This document shows, piece by piece, positions 1 to 6,731 of a stretch of 12,519 bases of DNA; positions within the stretch are counted from its first letter, which is position 1; each line of letters starts with the position of its first letter. The notes under the pieces were generated by a model that saw nothing but the letters and a program-made list of their open reading frames with translations, was not told the origin of the DNA and ran no database searches. The translations under genes and the position numbers were made by a program. This DNA comes from Bacillota bacterium (lineage in GTDB: Bacteria > Bacillota > Clostridia > Lachnospirales > Lachnospiraceae), in NCBI GenBank assembly GCA_023392995.1, contig JAEWMZ010000222.1, positions 1 through 12,519 on the forward strand, in the 5' to 3' direction.

Positions 1-648
1 GGTGGTGAGATGGAGAATAATACAAACTGCTATATTATGGTTACCGGAGGAAAAATTACGATTAATGCAGAAGGAGATGGTATCGACTCCAATGGTTCTA
101 TTGATATCTCCGGCGGAATTATCTATGTAAGCGGTCCAACGAGTAACGGCGATGGAGCACTTGATTATAACGGAAGCGCAACAATCACAGGAGGAACTGT
201 TGTATTTGCAGGAAGCGTCGGAATGGCGCAAGGGTTTTCTGATACCTCGACACAGTACTCCATACTATATAATTTTTCCTCCAGCATTACCGCAGGAACA
301 GAGGTGTCAATCAAGGATTCCAAGGGTAATGTGATAATTTCTTATACTCCCGTGAAACAGTATCAGTCAGTTGTTATCAGCTCACCTGACCTTGAAAAGG
401 ATGCAACCTATACAATTACCAGCGGTGATCAAACAGCAGATATTACATTAAGCTCTGTAGTTACCAGCGCAGGAGAAACAAGCACCGGCTTCCCGGGAGG
501 TATGGGCAATAATCCTGGAGGCGGTATGGGAGGCAGACCAAATGGAGCACTTAATGGTGCACCGGACAGAGCAGCAAATGGAGAGGCTCCCAATGGAGGT
601 AAACCAGCTGGAGATCAAACCAATAGTGGAGAAGCGATACAAAACTAG
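1..648 (+). CDS. Carbohydrate-binding beta-helix protein (DUF4353/Cthe_2159-like), 3' part
   Basis: The frame is open to the left edge, so this is the C-terminal part of a longer gene; the ATG at 10 is internal. The first ~70 residues are short glycine-rich strands such as GDGIDSNGSIDISGGIIYVSG and ITGGTVVFAG, the repeating turns of a parallel beta-helix. This matches the family typified by Clostridium thermocellum Cthe_2159, a secreted calcium- and polysaccharide-binding protein. A small beta domain follows (about residues 85-155), then a Gly/Asn/Pro/Ala-rich low-complexity tail (GGMGNNPGGGMGGRPNG and onward) typical of this family's C-terminus. No membrane anchor or sortase motif is visible. 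Family members are usually exported; the signal peptide would lie outside the window. In related genomes such genes often neighbour CotH-kinase and VTC-domain genes, which cannot be checked here. The family call is recognition of composition and motifs, not an alignment. Confidence 0.82.
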   Translation, partial: GGEMENNTNCYIMVTGGKITINAEGDGIDSNGSIDISGGIIYVSGPTSNGDGALDYNGSATITGGTVVFAGSVGMAQGFSDTSTQYSILYNFSSSITAGTEVSIKDSKGNVIISYTPVKQYQSVVISSPDLEKDATYTITSGDQTADITLSSVVTSAGETSTGFPGGMGNNPGGGMGGRPNGALNGAPDRAANGEAPNGGKPAGDQTNSGEAIQN

Positions 649-727
649 GTTCCAACAGATCTTTAAATAAAGAAAATTATATAATAACTTGATTAATAAG
701 ATGGATAAGTTGGAGGATCAGATAAAT

Positions 728-783
728 AGCACAGCATGTCACAGGATAACTTATTCTGTTATGTGGCATACTGTGCTTTTTTT
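728..783 (+). terminator. Rho-independent terminator
   Basis: A 16-nt arm (728-743, AGCACAGCATGTCACA) pairs at 14 of 16 positions with 762-777. An inner ATAAC/GTTAT pairing extends the stem, and seven T residues follow (777-783). It lies about 80 nt after the stop of the carbohydrate-binding protein gene and ends its transcript. Confidence 0.9.
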
Positions 784-881
784 GGTACTTTCATAGTCCA
801 GGGTATATATTAATCTGTTTGGGAAATGCTACAGCCAAGGAGTATTTTAATATAGTAATATATATGAATTGAGGGAACGAT

Positions 882-1154
882 ATGCAGGCTGCTACTTATC
901 AATGTCCAATTTGCCTGGGAAGAAAGCTCACTTTACGTTATGAAGCAGGTTATGTATATTCTTACGTAATTGACTCGGATGCACCGGGCTTAAAGAATCA
1001 TGAAGAGTTTCTATCTTTTCTATATGACAAGAGAGAACAAAAGGATACAAGAACTTACGTGGAATGTAATCAGTGCGGCACCCAATATCCCTACACCTTT
1101 TTGAATGGTGTACTGGAAGAAAAAACAGCCACTGGAGCATCAGTAAACAAGTGA
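882..1154 (+). CDS. Small zinc-ribbon protein, 90 aa, function unknown
   Basis: ATG at 882 is preceded by GAGGG at 871-875, a well-placed ribosome binding site. The protein has two cysteine pairs, C8-P-I-C11 near the N-terminus and C62-N-Q-C65, separated by about 50 residues, which suggests one zinc-ribbon site. The middle contains an aromatic beta segment (YEAGYVYSYVI) and a charged helix (HEEFLSFLYDKREQKD). There is no signal peptide or membrane segment, so it is probably cytoplasmic. The gene stands alone between a terminator at 728-783 and a hairpin starting 4 nt after its stop codon, so it is probably monocistronic. I do not recognise a named family and infer no function beyond likely zinc binding. 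Confidence 0.75.
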   Translation: MQAATYQCPICLGRKLTLRYEAGYVYSYVIDSDAPGLKNHEEFLSFLYDKREQKDTRTYVECNQCGTQYPYTFLNGVLEEKTATGASVNK

Positions 1155-1158
1155 ATGT

Positions 1159-1210
1159 CGAACAGAAAGTCCCTTCTCCTCATTAGTGGGGAGACGGGAC
1201 TTTCTGTTCG
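1159..1210. terminator. Long perfect hairpin between convergent genes
   Basis: A 15-nt arm (1159-1173, CGAACAGAAAGTCCC) is perfectly repeated in inverse at 1196-1210, and an inner TCTCC/GGAGA pairing (1175-1179 with 1190-1194) extends it. It begins 4 nt after the zinc-ribbon gene's stop and lies just 3' of the sulfotransferase remnant on the other strand, so a bidirectional terminator role is likely. There is no T-run on either side, which is unusual for an intrinsic terminator. Confidence 0.6.
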
Positions 1211-1237
1211 AATGGATGTCTTCAATTAAGCTGGAAG

Positions 1238-1558
1238 CTATTTAAAGTAGAAATTTTCAAAGGTGTATTTATAGGTGCGGTAAGCCTGCTTGCTGTTGCC
1301 TGTTTCAAAAGAGCGTATCAAATTATTATCCTTATCATATTCCAGGATTAGCTTTGGATTACTGGGACTGACAACGGTATTGGAGCCAATTTCCTGTACA
1401 CTGCTCTGATACCCCGAGTAGGGAACCGGAAAGCTTTCTATCAAACTGTAGTTTTTACTGTTTTCATCGACTAAATATCTAGAGAATGCGGAAGTTAAGC
1501 CCGAAAGAAGCGTTGGATCGGAGAAATAGCATTTGTTGTGTAAGTGGTAAAGCTTTAA
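1238..1558 (-). pseudogene. Aryl-sulfate sulfotransferase family, C-terminal remnant
   Basis: On the minus strand a frame open from 1558 to the stop at 1238-1240 encodes about 106 residues ending in AYRTYKYTFENFYFK. The succession SRYLVDENSKNYSLIESF, VPYSGYQSSVQEIGSNTVV, LILEYDKDNNLIRSF and YRTYKYTFENFYF resembles the C-terminal blades of bacterial aryl-sulfate sulfotransferases (ASST). These beta-propeller enzymes of about 500-600 residues transfer sulfate between phenols. The catalytic N-terminal and central parts are missing: going upstream, the frame meets a stop at 1559-1561 and then AT-rich sequence. The remnant has no plausible start with a ribosome binding site; a TTG at 1444 is the only start-like codon in the middle. 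It is a dead 3' fragment. The family call rests on remembered C-terminal motifs. Confidence 0.7.
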
Positions 1559-1610
1559 TCAACCTTTAAAAATAAAAATACTACTATTTTTGCATTTTGT
1601 TACAAAATAG

Positions 1611-1847
1611 GATAAAATAAAAACAGCTTTGTACCTAATAGTATTTAATACCGGAAGTATAATACCAAAGGAAGAAGGGGATAAAATCTTTGAACGATTT
1701 TACCGTGGAAATACGAATGGGGAAGACTTCATCGGTGGTTTCGGCTTAGGGCTGCCCAGTGCAAAGGCAATCGTGGAAAAGCATAAGGGGAAAATTGGAT
1801 TCGAGAATATAAAAGGAGCTGGCATTAAATTCTTTGTAAAGCTCTGA
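1611..1847 (+). pseudogene. Sensor histidine kinase, C-terminal ATPase remnant
   Basis: The frame is open from 1611 (after a TAG at 1608-1610) to the TGA at 1845-1847. It contains the last ATP-binding boxes of a histidine kinase HATPase_c domain: a G1-like VFNTGSIIP, the F box region KIFERFYRG, and the G2 box GFGLGLPSAKAIVEKHKGKI. The phospho-acceptor histidine, dimerisation helices, N box and sensor region are all absent. The first codons (DKIKTALY) look like unrelated sequence read into the domain. No ribosome binding site precedes the TTG at 1629. It is therefore a truncated pseudogene unable to act as a kinase. No response regulator remains beside it. Confidence 0.82.
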
Positions 1848-1947
1848 GCGCTGAGTTCTGAGCGTGAACTTGTATCATAGAATGAAACACAAAAATAAAT
1901 TAAAAAAGCAGCTTAATAATAATTGAAGAAAGCAGGAGAAAGCAGCG

Positions 1948-3405
1948 TTGAAAGGATTATATGAGGAATTAATTTCCTATACCAGTAAGGACTATTATCC
2001 AATGCATATGCCCGGGCATAAAAGAAATACGGGGTTGATGCAGATGGATAATCCTTATGGAATAGATATAACAGAAATCGAGGGCTTTGATAACCTTCAC
2101 CAGCCCGAAGGTATTCTTCTGAGCTTATCAGAAAGGCTAGCAAGATTATATGGAGCAGACAAATCCTATCCCCTAGTAAACGGGAGTACGGCAGGTATAC
2201 TGGCAGGCATATCGGCAGCAACGAAGCCAGGAGATACTGTTTTAATTGCTAGAAACTGCCATAAGTCTGTATATCATGGAGCAATGCTCAGAGGACTGAA
2301 ACCGATCTACTATTATCCACAGAAGCTGGAGCAAATACCGGTGAATGGTGGAATTCTGCCTGAAAATATAGAGGAGCTGTTGATAAAGCACCCGGAGATT
2401 AGGCTGGTGGCTATTACTTCCCCTACCTATGAAGGGATTGTGTCCGATATCAGAGCGATTGCAGAAATAGTCCATCGCTATGGTGTAATACTTCTTGTGG
2501 ATGAGGCTCACGGAGCACATTTTGGTTTTCACAGTGCGTTTCCTAAAAGTGCTGTTACACAGGGGGCAGATCTCATAATCCAAAGCTTACATAAAACACT
2601 GCCGGCAATGACGCAGTCTGCAGTACTGCACTGCAACCGGAAGGAGTTGGATGGTAAGCTTAAGAAGTATCTGGCGGTTTACCAAAGCAGCAGCCCTTCC
2701 TATGTATTAATGGCAGGGATCGACCGGTGTATTGAATTATTAGAAAAAAAGGGAACAGAGCTTTTTGAAAATTATTCCGTGATATTGCGGGACTTTTATG
2801 CTTTAATGGAAGAGCTGAATTGTTTGAAAGTACTGGATAAAGCATGCATTGGAAAAAATGGTATCTATGATATTGACCCATCAAAATTAACAGTATCCGT
2901 TGCTGATACAGGGCTTACCGGTCACGAGCTGCAAATCCTGCTTCGGGAGCAGCACCAGATTGAATTGGAAATGGCAGCATCCGACTATATACTGGGTATG
3001 TCCAGTATTGCTGATTCACCGGAGGGGTTGACACGTTTTGCAAAGGCACTGCTGGCCATCGACAGTAAGCTGGGAACGCAAGGGCTGAAGTCTAATCTGC
3101 CATTAAAGAAGGTCATCGATGCAAAGCTGATCCCCAGCAATAGCTACGGACTTACTCCGGAGATTGTTATTTTACCCGGAGAGGCTATGGAGAGTCAATC
3201 GGAAGCAGTAAAATTTAGTGATTGCACAGGCAGGATATCGGCAGTATTTGTTAGTCAGTTTCCTCCGGGAGTACCGCTGTTGGCGCCAGGAGAGAGAATA
3301 AGTCAAGAGTTGGTAGTCTATATAAAGAAGATAAAGCAAGAAGGAATTACAATCACAGGACTGATTGGTGAAGAAATGGATGAGATTGAAGTTATAAAGA
3401 TATAG
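1948..3405 (+). CDS. Orn/Lys/Arg decarboxylase family PLP enzyme (YaaO/SpeA-type)
   Basis: This 485-residue protein begins at TTG 1948, with AGGAG at 1934-1938 nine nt upstream; no ATG fits the conserved N-terminus YYPMHMPGHKRN. The fold-type I PLP signatures are present: NGSTAGI near residue 75, D185-E-A-H188-G for the cofactor ring, and S213-L-H-K216-T with K216 as the Schiff-base lysine. The C-terminal region (FPPGVPLLAPGE) is also typical. The length fits the short Firmicutes enzymes, such as B. subtilis SpeA and YaaO, that lack the N-terminal wing domain of the enterobacterial inducible decarboxylases. The cytoplasmic reaction would be decarboxylation of arginine, lysine or ornithine to a polyamine precursor; the substrate cannot be read from sequence. 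In Bacillus, yaaO heads this same locus, which supports the assignment. Confidence 0.92.
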   Translation: MKGLYEELISYTSKDYYPMHMPGHKRNTGLMQMDNPYGIDITEIEGFDNLHQPEGILLSLSERLARLYGADKSYPLVNGSTAGILAGISAATKPGDTVLIARNCHKSVYHGAMLRGLKPIYYYPQKLEQIPVNGGILPENIEELLIKHPEIRLVAITSPTYEGIVSDIRAIAEIVHRYGVILLVDEAHGAHFGFHSAFPKSAVTQGADLIIQSLHKTLPAMTQSAVLHCNRKELDGKLKKYLAVYQSSSPSYVLMAGIDRCIELLEKKGTELFENYSVILRDFYALMEELNCLKVLDKACIGKNGIYDIDPSKLTVSVADTGLTGHELQILLREQHQIELEMAASDYILGMSSIADSPEGLTRFAKALLAIDSKLGTQGLKSNLPLKKVIDAKLIPSNSYGLTPEIVILPGEAMESQSEAVKFSDCTGRISAVFVSQFPPGVPLLAPGERISQELVVYIKKIKQEGITITGLIGEEMDEIEVIKI

Positions 3406-3421
3406 CCGATAGAATGTTTTA

Positions 3422-3569
3422 AGCAATTGCGAAACAATATAGTTTTTGTAATTGCATACACAGCAGATACTATTCCTTCGCGGGGGCGCTTCCTTCGGGC
3501 TTAGCTTCCGCTTCGAAATAGTGTCTGCTGCTTATGCAATAGCTTAAGTTTTTGAGTTTCGCAATTACC
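3422..3569. mobile_element. 148-bp foldback/MITE-like element, copy 1
   Basis: The terminal inverted repeats are AGCAATTGCGAAAC (3422-3435) and GTTTCGCAATTACC (3556-3569), 12 of 14 complementary. Inside lies a second inverted repeat, 3451-3476 with 3515-3540 (22 of 26 Watson-Crick plus one G-T), around a 38-nt centre. Imperfect direct repeats flank it: ATAGAATGTTTTA (3409-3421) and ATACAATGTGTTA (3573-3585), 11 of 13 identical, as expected of a target duplication. It has no coding capacity. A second copy of exactly the same length lies at 12213-12360 and shares an identical 32-nt stretch (3487-3518). It fills the gap between the decarboxylase gene and the guanylate-kinase-like gene. Confidence 0.82.
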
Positions 3570-3579
3570 TAAATACAAT
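3552..3579 (+). promoter_or_regulatory. Possible sigma-A promoter spanning element end and target repeat
   Basis: TTGAGT (3552-3557), a 16-nt spacer and TACAAT (3574-3579) resemble a sigma-A promoter. The -35 lies inside the right end of the foldback element and the -10 inside the flanking direct repeat. Transcription would begin near 3586, a short distance before the AAAGGGAG ribosome binding site of the gene at 3600. Confidence 0.4.
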
Positions 3580-3599
3580 GTGTTAGAGAAAGGGAGAGC

Positions 3600-4193
3600 A
3601 TGGGTAAGATATTTATTGTCATGGGTAAAAGTTCAACAGGAAAAGATACTATATATAAAAAGCTGATGGATAGCGAGGAGCTGAGCCTGAAAACAGCAGT
3701 GATGTACACAACAAGGCCAATCCGAAAGTCAGAAGAGGATGGGGTAGAATATTATTTTGTGAATGAGGAGACTTTAATAAAGCTGCAGGAGCAAAATAAG
3801 ATAATTGAGCATCGCGCGTATCAGACAATTCATGGTACCTGGCATTATTTTACCGTGAATGACGGGCAGATTAATCTGGAAGAGGCGGATTATTTAATGA
3901 TAGGAACACTGGAAACCTATGAACAAATCCGTGAATATTTTGGACAGGATAAGGTGGTGCCCCTTTATATTGAGGTAGAGGACGGAGTCCGTTTAATGAG
4001 GGCCTTAAAGAGAGAGCAAAAGCAGGAGCACCCAAAATATGCAGAAATGTGCAGACGATATTTGGCGGATGAAGAGGACTTCACAGAAGAAAATCTTCAA
4101 AAGTTGGGGGTAGTAAAACGATATCAAAATTATGACATTAACACCTGTCTTTCGGAGGTAATCGGTGACATAAAAAATTGTACTGTAAAGTAG
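3600..4193 (+). CDS. Guanylate-kinase-like nucleotide kinase, 197 aa
   Basis: ATG at 3600 follows the strong site AAAGGGAGAG. Residues 9-17 (GKSSTGKDT) form a Walker A P-loop, and residues near 35-53 (YTTRPIRKSEEDGVEYYFV) match the GMP-binding region of guanylate kinases, with conserved Arg, Glu and Tyr. A lid-like segment with arginines and a downstream RYxxYD motif (KRYQNYDINT) also fit. It differs from canonical guanylate kinase in several places: the P-loop reads KSSTGKDT rather than PSGxGK(S/G)T, the segment after IEHRAY departs from the usual GNxYGT, and the usual LDIDxQG motif is replaced by YLMIGTLETYEQ. It is probably a cytoplasmic (d)NMP kinase paralogue. It occupies the position of tmk (thymidylate kinase) in the Bacillus locus. 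The substrate is uncertain, and the main essential gmk is presumably elsewhere. Confidence 0.85.
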   Translation: MGKIFIVMGKSSTGKDTIYKKLMDSEELSLKTAVMYTTRPIRKSEEDGVEYYFVNEETLIKLQEQNKIIEHRAYQTIHGTWHYFTVNDGQINLEEADYLMIGTLETYEQIREYFGQDKVVPLYIEVEDGVRLMRALKREQKQEHPKYAEMCRRYLADEEDFTEENLQKLGVVKRYQNYDINTCLSEVIGDIKNCTVK

Positions 4194-4203
4194 TGGAATT
4201 GTA

Positions 4204-4212
4204 TGTTATAAT
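4204..4212 (+). promoter_or_regulatory. Extended -10 promoter for the yaaR-holB-ricT-trmN6 operon
   Basis: TGTTATAAT (TG at 4204-4205, TATAAT at 4207-4212) is a perfect extended -10 element just after the stop of the kinase gene. A weak -35 candidate, TGTAAA (4184-4189), is 17 nt upstream; a better-looking TTGTAC (4178-4183) is too far at 23 nt. The predicted leader to the ATG at 4362 is about 140 nt. Confidence 0.6.
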
Positions 4213-4361
4213 GTGGTCAGATATTGTAACAGACTATCAAGCTGGCAGACTTTCCAGTATGATAAGGCAAGGATACATTTTGGTACGAAGTGTTATGGCC
4301 TGGAGGCTTTTCAGGTAATAATGTTGTTGTATATTATGTTACACCCAAAGGGAGGACAGGC

Positions 4362-4802
4362 ATGGAAATTAAAGTGAATCAATTGCAGCAACTGAATCAG
4401 GTTGATCGTAAAGCACCGGTGTCAGAGGCGGATGGTTCGTTTAAATTTACCTTGGTTTCTCATATAGAAGAGCAAGAGCTTCAGGCTAGAATTAATTTCA
4501 TGCTGGAAGAAATATCGGCTCATGGTAAGAAGATCGCAAAGCATATGGATATCAAGGATATGAAGCATTATCGTGAGCTGATCCGGGAATTTATGAATGA
4601 GATCGTGAATCGCTCCCATAAGTTTTTCCGAGAGAATTTTCTTGATAAACGAGGCAGACATAGAGTATATACAATGATTAAGCTAATTGATAAGAATTTA
4701 GATGATTTGGCAGCAGAGCTCATTAAGGAAGAGCAGGATCATCTTGCGATTTTAGGGAAGATCGATGAGATTCGAGGACTGCTTCTGGATATTTTATCAT
4801 AA
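4362..4802 (+). CDS. yaaR: YaaR family protein (DUF327)
   Basis: The start is ATG 4362, with GGAGG at 4351-4355, giving 146 residues, the length I recall for B. subtilis YaaR. An upstream in-frame ATG at 4290 would add 24 residues without a ribosome binding site and is not favoured. The protein is largely helical and charged, with FKFTLVSHIEEQELQARINFMLEEIS near residues 27-52 and a conserved core around HYRELIREFMNEIVNRSHKF, followed by LIDKNLDDLAAELIKEEQDHL. It has no signal peptide or membrane span. It lies directly before holB, 32 nt away, as in Bacillus and many clostridia. The family has no established biochemical function; conserved linkage to holB and ricT is the main clue. The darA (yaaQ) gene that precedes it in Bacillus is absent here. 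Confidence 0.88.
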   Translation: MEIKVNQLQQLNQVDRKAPVSEADGSFKFTLVSHIEEQELQARINFMLEEISAHGKKIAKHMDIKDMKHYRELIREFMNEIVNRSHKFFRENFLDKRGRHRVYTMIKLIDKNLDDLAAELIKEEQDHLAILGKIDEIRGLLLDILS

Positions 4803-4834
4803 TAACATAGAAAGCATTTCATTGGAGGTTCAAG

Positions 4835-5830
4835 ATGCAGGATTTTGAGCAGATTATCGGACATGAGAGTATAATACAGCATTTACAGAATGGGATTGCA
4901 GCCCATAAGATTTCCCATGCGTATATCTTCCACGGAGAAGAGGGCATGGGTAAGAAGGTGCTGGCCAGTACCTTTGCAAAGACTCTGCAATGTGAAGAGA
5001 AAGGGATCATATCCTGTAATCGCTGTAAATCCTGTATGCAAGCGGAATCGGGTAATCACCCTGATATTATATGGGTTACTCATGAAAAAGCAAGTATTGG
5101 CGTAGAGGATATCAGGCTTCAAGTGAATGCGGATATTCAGGTAAAGCCATATAGCGGTCAATTTAAGATATATATTATAGATGCAGCGGATAAGATGACG
5201 GAGCAAGCTCAGAATGCCTTGTTAAAGACGATAGAAGAGCCACCGGAATATGCCATTATCTTATTGCTGGTCAGCAATATAAATACTATTTTACCAACCA
5301 TTCTTTCCAGATGTGTGGTGTTAAATCTAAAGCCGGTGGATAAGCTGGCAATCAAGGAATATCTAATGGTTCACCATCAGGTGCCGGATTATATGGCGGA
5401 GGTGTCAGCGGCCTTTTCCGGAGGTAATGTGGGAAAAGCGATTAAGTACGCTTCTTCAGAGGATTTTGAGCGAATGAAGGGTGAAGTGCTTCATATTTTA
5501 AAATATATTGATGATATGGAGCTTCATGAGATCATATCCGGTTTAAAAACCCTCACGGCGAGCAAGAATACTATTGATGACTATATTGACTTAATGATGC
5601 TATGGTATCGGGATGTCTTAATGTATAAGGCAACAATGGACCCGGATCTGCTGTTATACAGAGAAGAACTGACCTTTATCAAAGGGCAGGCAAATACCAG
5701 GAGCTATGAAGGGCTAGAGAAGATCATAAAAGCAATGGAAAAAGCAAAAATCAGGTTGAAGGCGAATGTTAACTTTGACATTGCAATCGAGCTGATGCTA
5801 CTTAGTATAAAGGAGAACAGTAATGGTTAA
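4835..5830 (+). CDS. holB: DNA polymerase III subunit delta'
   Basis: This is a clamp-loader subunit of the replication machinery: it works with DnaX and HolA to place the beta clamp on primed DNA. ATG 4835 follows GGAGG at 4824-4828. The 331 residues carry a Walker A-like loop (GEEGMGKK, residues 34-41) and a zinc-binding cluster with C53, C61, C64 and C67 (CNRCKSC). They also carry the IIDAADKMTEQAQNALLKTIEEPP signature of DnaX/HolB AAA+ proteins and the LSRC motif that supplies the arginine finger in trans. The C-terminal third is helical, as expected for the collar domain. Length and architecture are normal. The stop codon overlaps the ricT start by 8 nt, indicating translational coupling. 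Confidence 0.97.
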   Translation: MQDFEQIIGHESIIQHLQNGIAAHKISHAYIFHGEEGMGKKVLASTFAKTLQCEEKGIISCNRCKSCMQAESGNHPDIIWVTHEKASIGVEDIRLQVNADIQVKPYSGQFKIYIIDAADKMTEQAQNALLKTIEEPPEYAIILLLVSNINTILPTILSRCVVLNLKPVDKLAIKEYLMVHHQVPDYMAEVSAAFSGGNVGKAIKYASSEDFERMKGEVLHILKYIDDMELHEIISGLKTLTASKNTIDDYIDLMMLWYRDVLMYKATMDPDLLLYREELTFIKGQANTRSYEGLEKIIKAMEKAKIRLKANVNFDIAIELMLLSIKENSNG

Positions 5831-6731
5831 TGTAATCGGAGTTAGATTTCGCCGTGCCGGCAAGGTATACTTCTTTGACCCGGCTGGTTATGATATTAAG
5901 CAGGGAGACAATGTGATTGTTGAAACTGCCAGAGGAATTGAATACGGTCATGTGGTACTTGGACCTCGGGATGTAGAGGATGATAAGATTATTCAGCCCT
6001 TAAAGCCGGTGATTCGCCAGGCAACCGAAGAGGATAATCAGATTGAGAAAAGGAATAAGGAAAAGGAAAAGGAAGCCTTTCAGATCTGCCTTGAAAAGAT
6101 ACGTAAGCATGGACTTGAGATGAAGCTCATTGATTCTGAATATACCTTTGATAATAATAAGGTGTTATTCTACTTTACTGCCGATGGAAGAATCGACTTT
6201 AGAGAACTGGTAAAGGATCTGGCCAGTGTGTTCAAAACACGGATTGAATTACGACAGATCGGAGTTAGAGATGAGACTAAGATCGTTGGCGGGATTGGTA
6301 TCTGCGGAAGACCGCTGTGCTGCCATACTCATTTATCAGAATTTGCTCCTGTGTCCATTAAGATGGCGAAGGAACAGAATCTATCCTTGAATCCTACTAA
6401 GATATCCGGTGTTTGCGGCAGACTTATGTGCTGCTTAAAGAACGAGGAAGAAGCCTATGAGGAGCTTAACAGCAAGCTTCCGAATGTAGGGGACTATGTC
6501 ACGACGAAGGATAGCCTTAGAGGCGAGGTTCAAAGTGTAAGCGTCTTAAAGCAGTTGGTAAAAGTAATCGTTACCCTGGAAAATGACGAAAAGGAAGTTC
6601 GTGAGTATAAGGTAGAAGAGCTCCGCTTTAATAAGAAGAAGAGAAAAGAACGAATTACCCTTGATGATGAAGAACTGAGGGTATTAGAACTATTAGAGAG
6701 GAAGGAAGGGAATTCCTCACTCGATGACTAA
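5823..6731 (+). CDS. ricT: RicT (YaaT) PSP1-domain iron-sulfur regulator
   Basis: ATG 5823 is preceded by AGGAG at 5811-5815, inside the end of holB. The N-terminus (VNVIGVRFRRAGKVYFFDP...GDNVIVETARGIEYGHVVLG) and the central segment ELRQIGVRDETKIVGGIGICG are characteristic of the PSP1/YaaT family. Six cysteines in two C-x4-CC sets are intact: C161, C166, C167 and C198, C203, C204. In B. subtilis these bind [4Fe-4S] clusters in the RicA-RicF-RicT (Y) complex, which assists RNase Y-dependent mRNA maturation and affects sporulation and competence. The tail (residues 270-302) is highly charged. Partners RicA and RicF are not in this window. The gene overlaps trmN6 by 8 nt. The yabA gene found next in Bacillus is missing. 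Confidence 0.95.
   Translation: MVNVIGVRFRRAGKVYFFDPAGYDIKQGDNVIVETARGIEYGHVVLGPRDVEDDKIIQPLKPVIRQATEEDNQIEKRNKEKEKEAFQICLEKIRKHGLEMKLIDSEYTFDNNKVLFYFTADGRIDFRELVKDLASVFKTRIELRQIGVRDETKIVGGIGICGRPLCCHTHLSEFAPVSIKMAKEQNLSLNPTKISGVCGRLMCCLKNEEEAYEELNSKLPNVGDYVTTKDSLRGEVQSVSVLKQLVKVIVTLENDEKEVREYKVEELRFNKKKRKERITLDDEELRVLELLERKEGNSSLDD

Noticed and set aside
1629..1847. A functional small protein from TTG 1629
   Set aside because: It is clearly the last part of a histidine kinase ATPase domain, without a ribosome binding site or the rest of the fold.
4290..4361. N-terminal extension of YaaR from ATG 4290
   Set aside because: There is no ribosome binding site at 4290, while GGAGG sits correctly before ATG 4362 and gives the family length.
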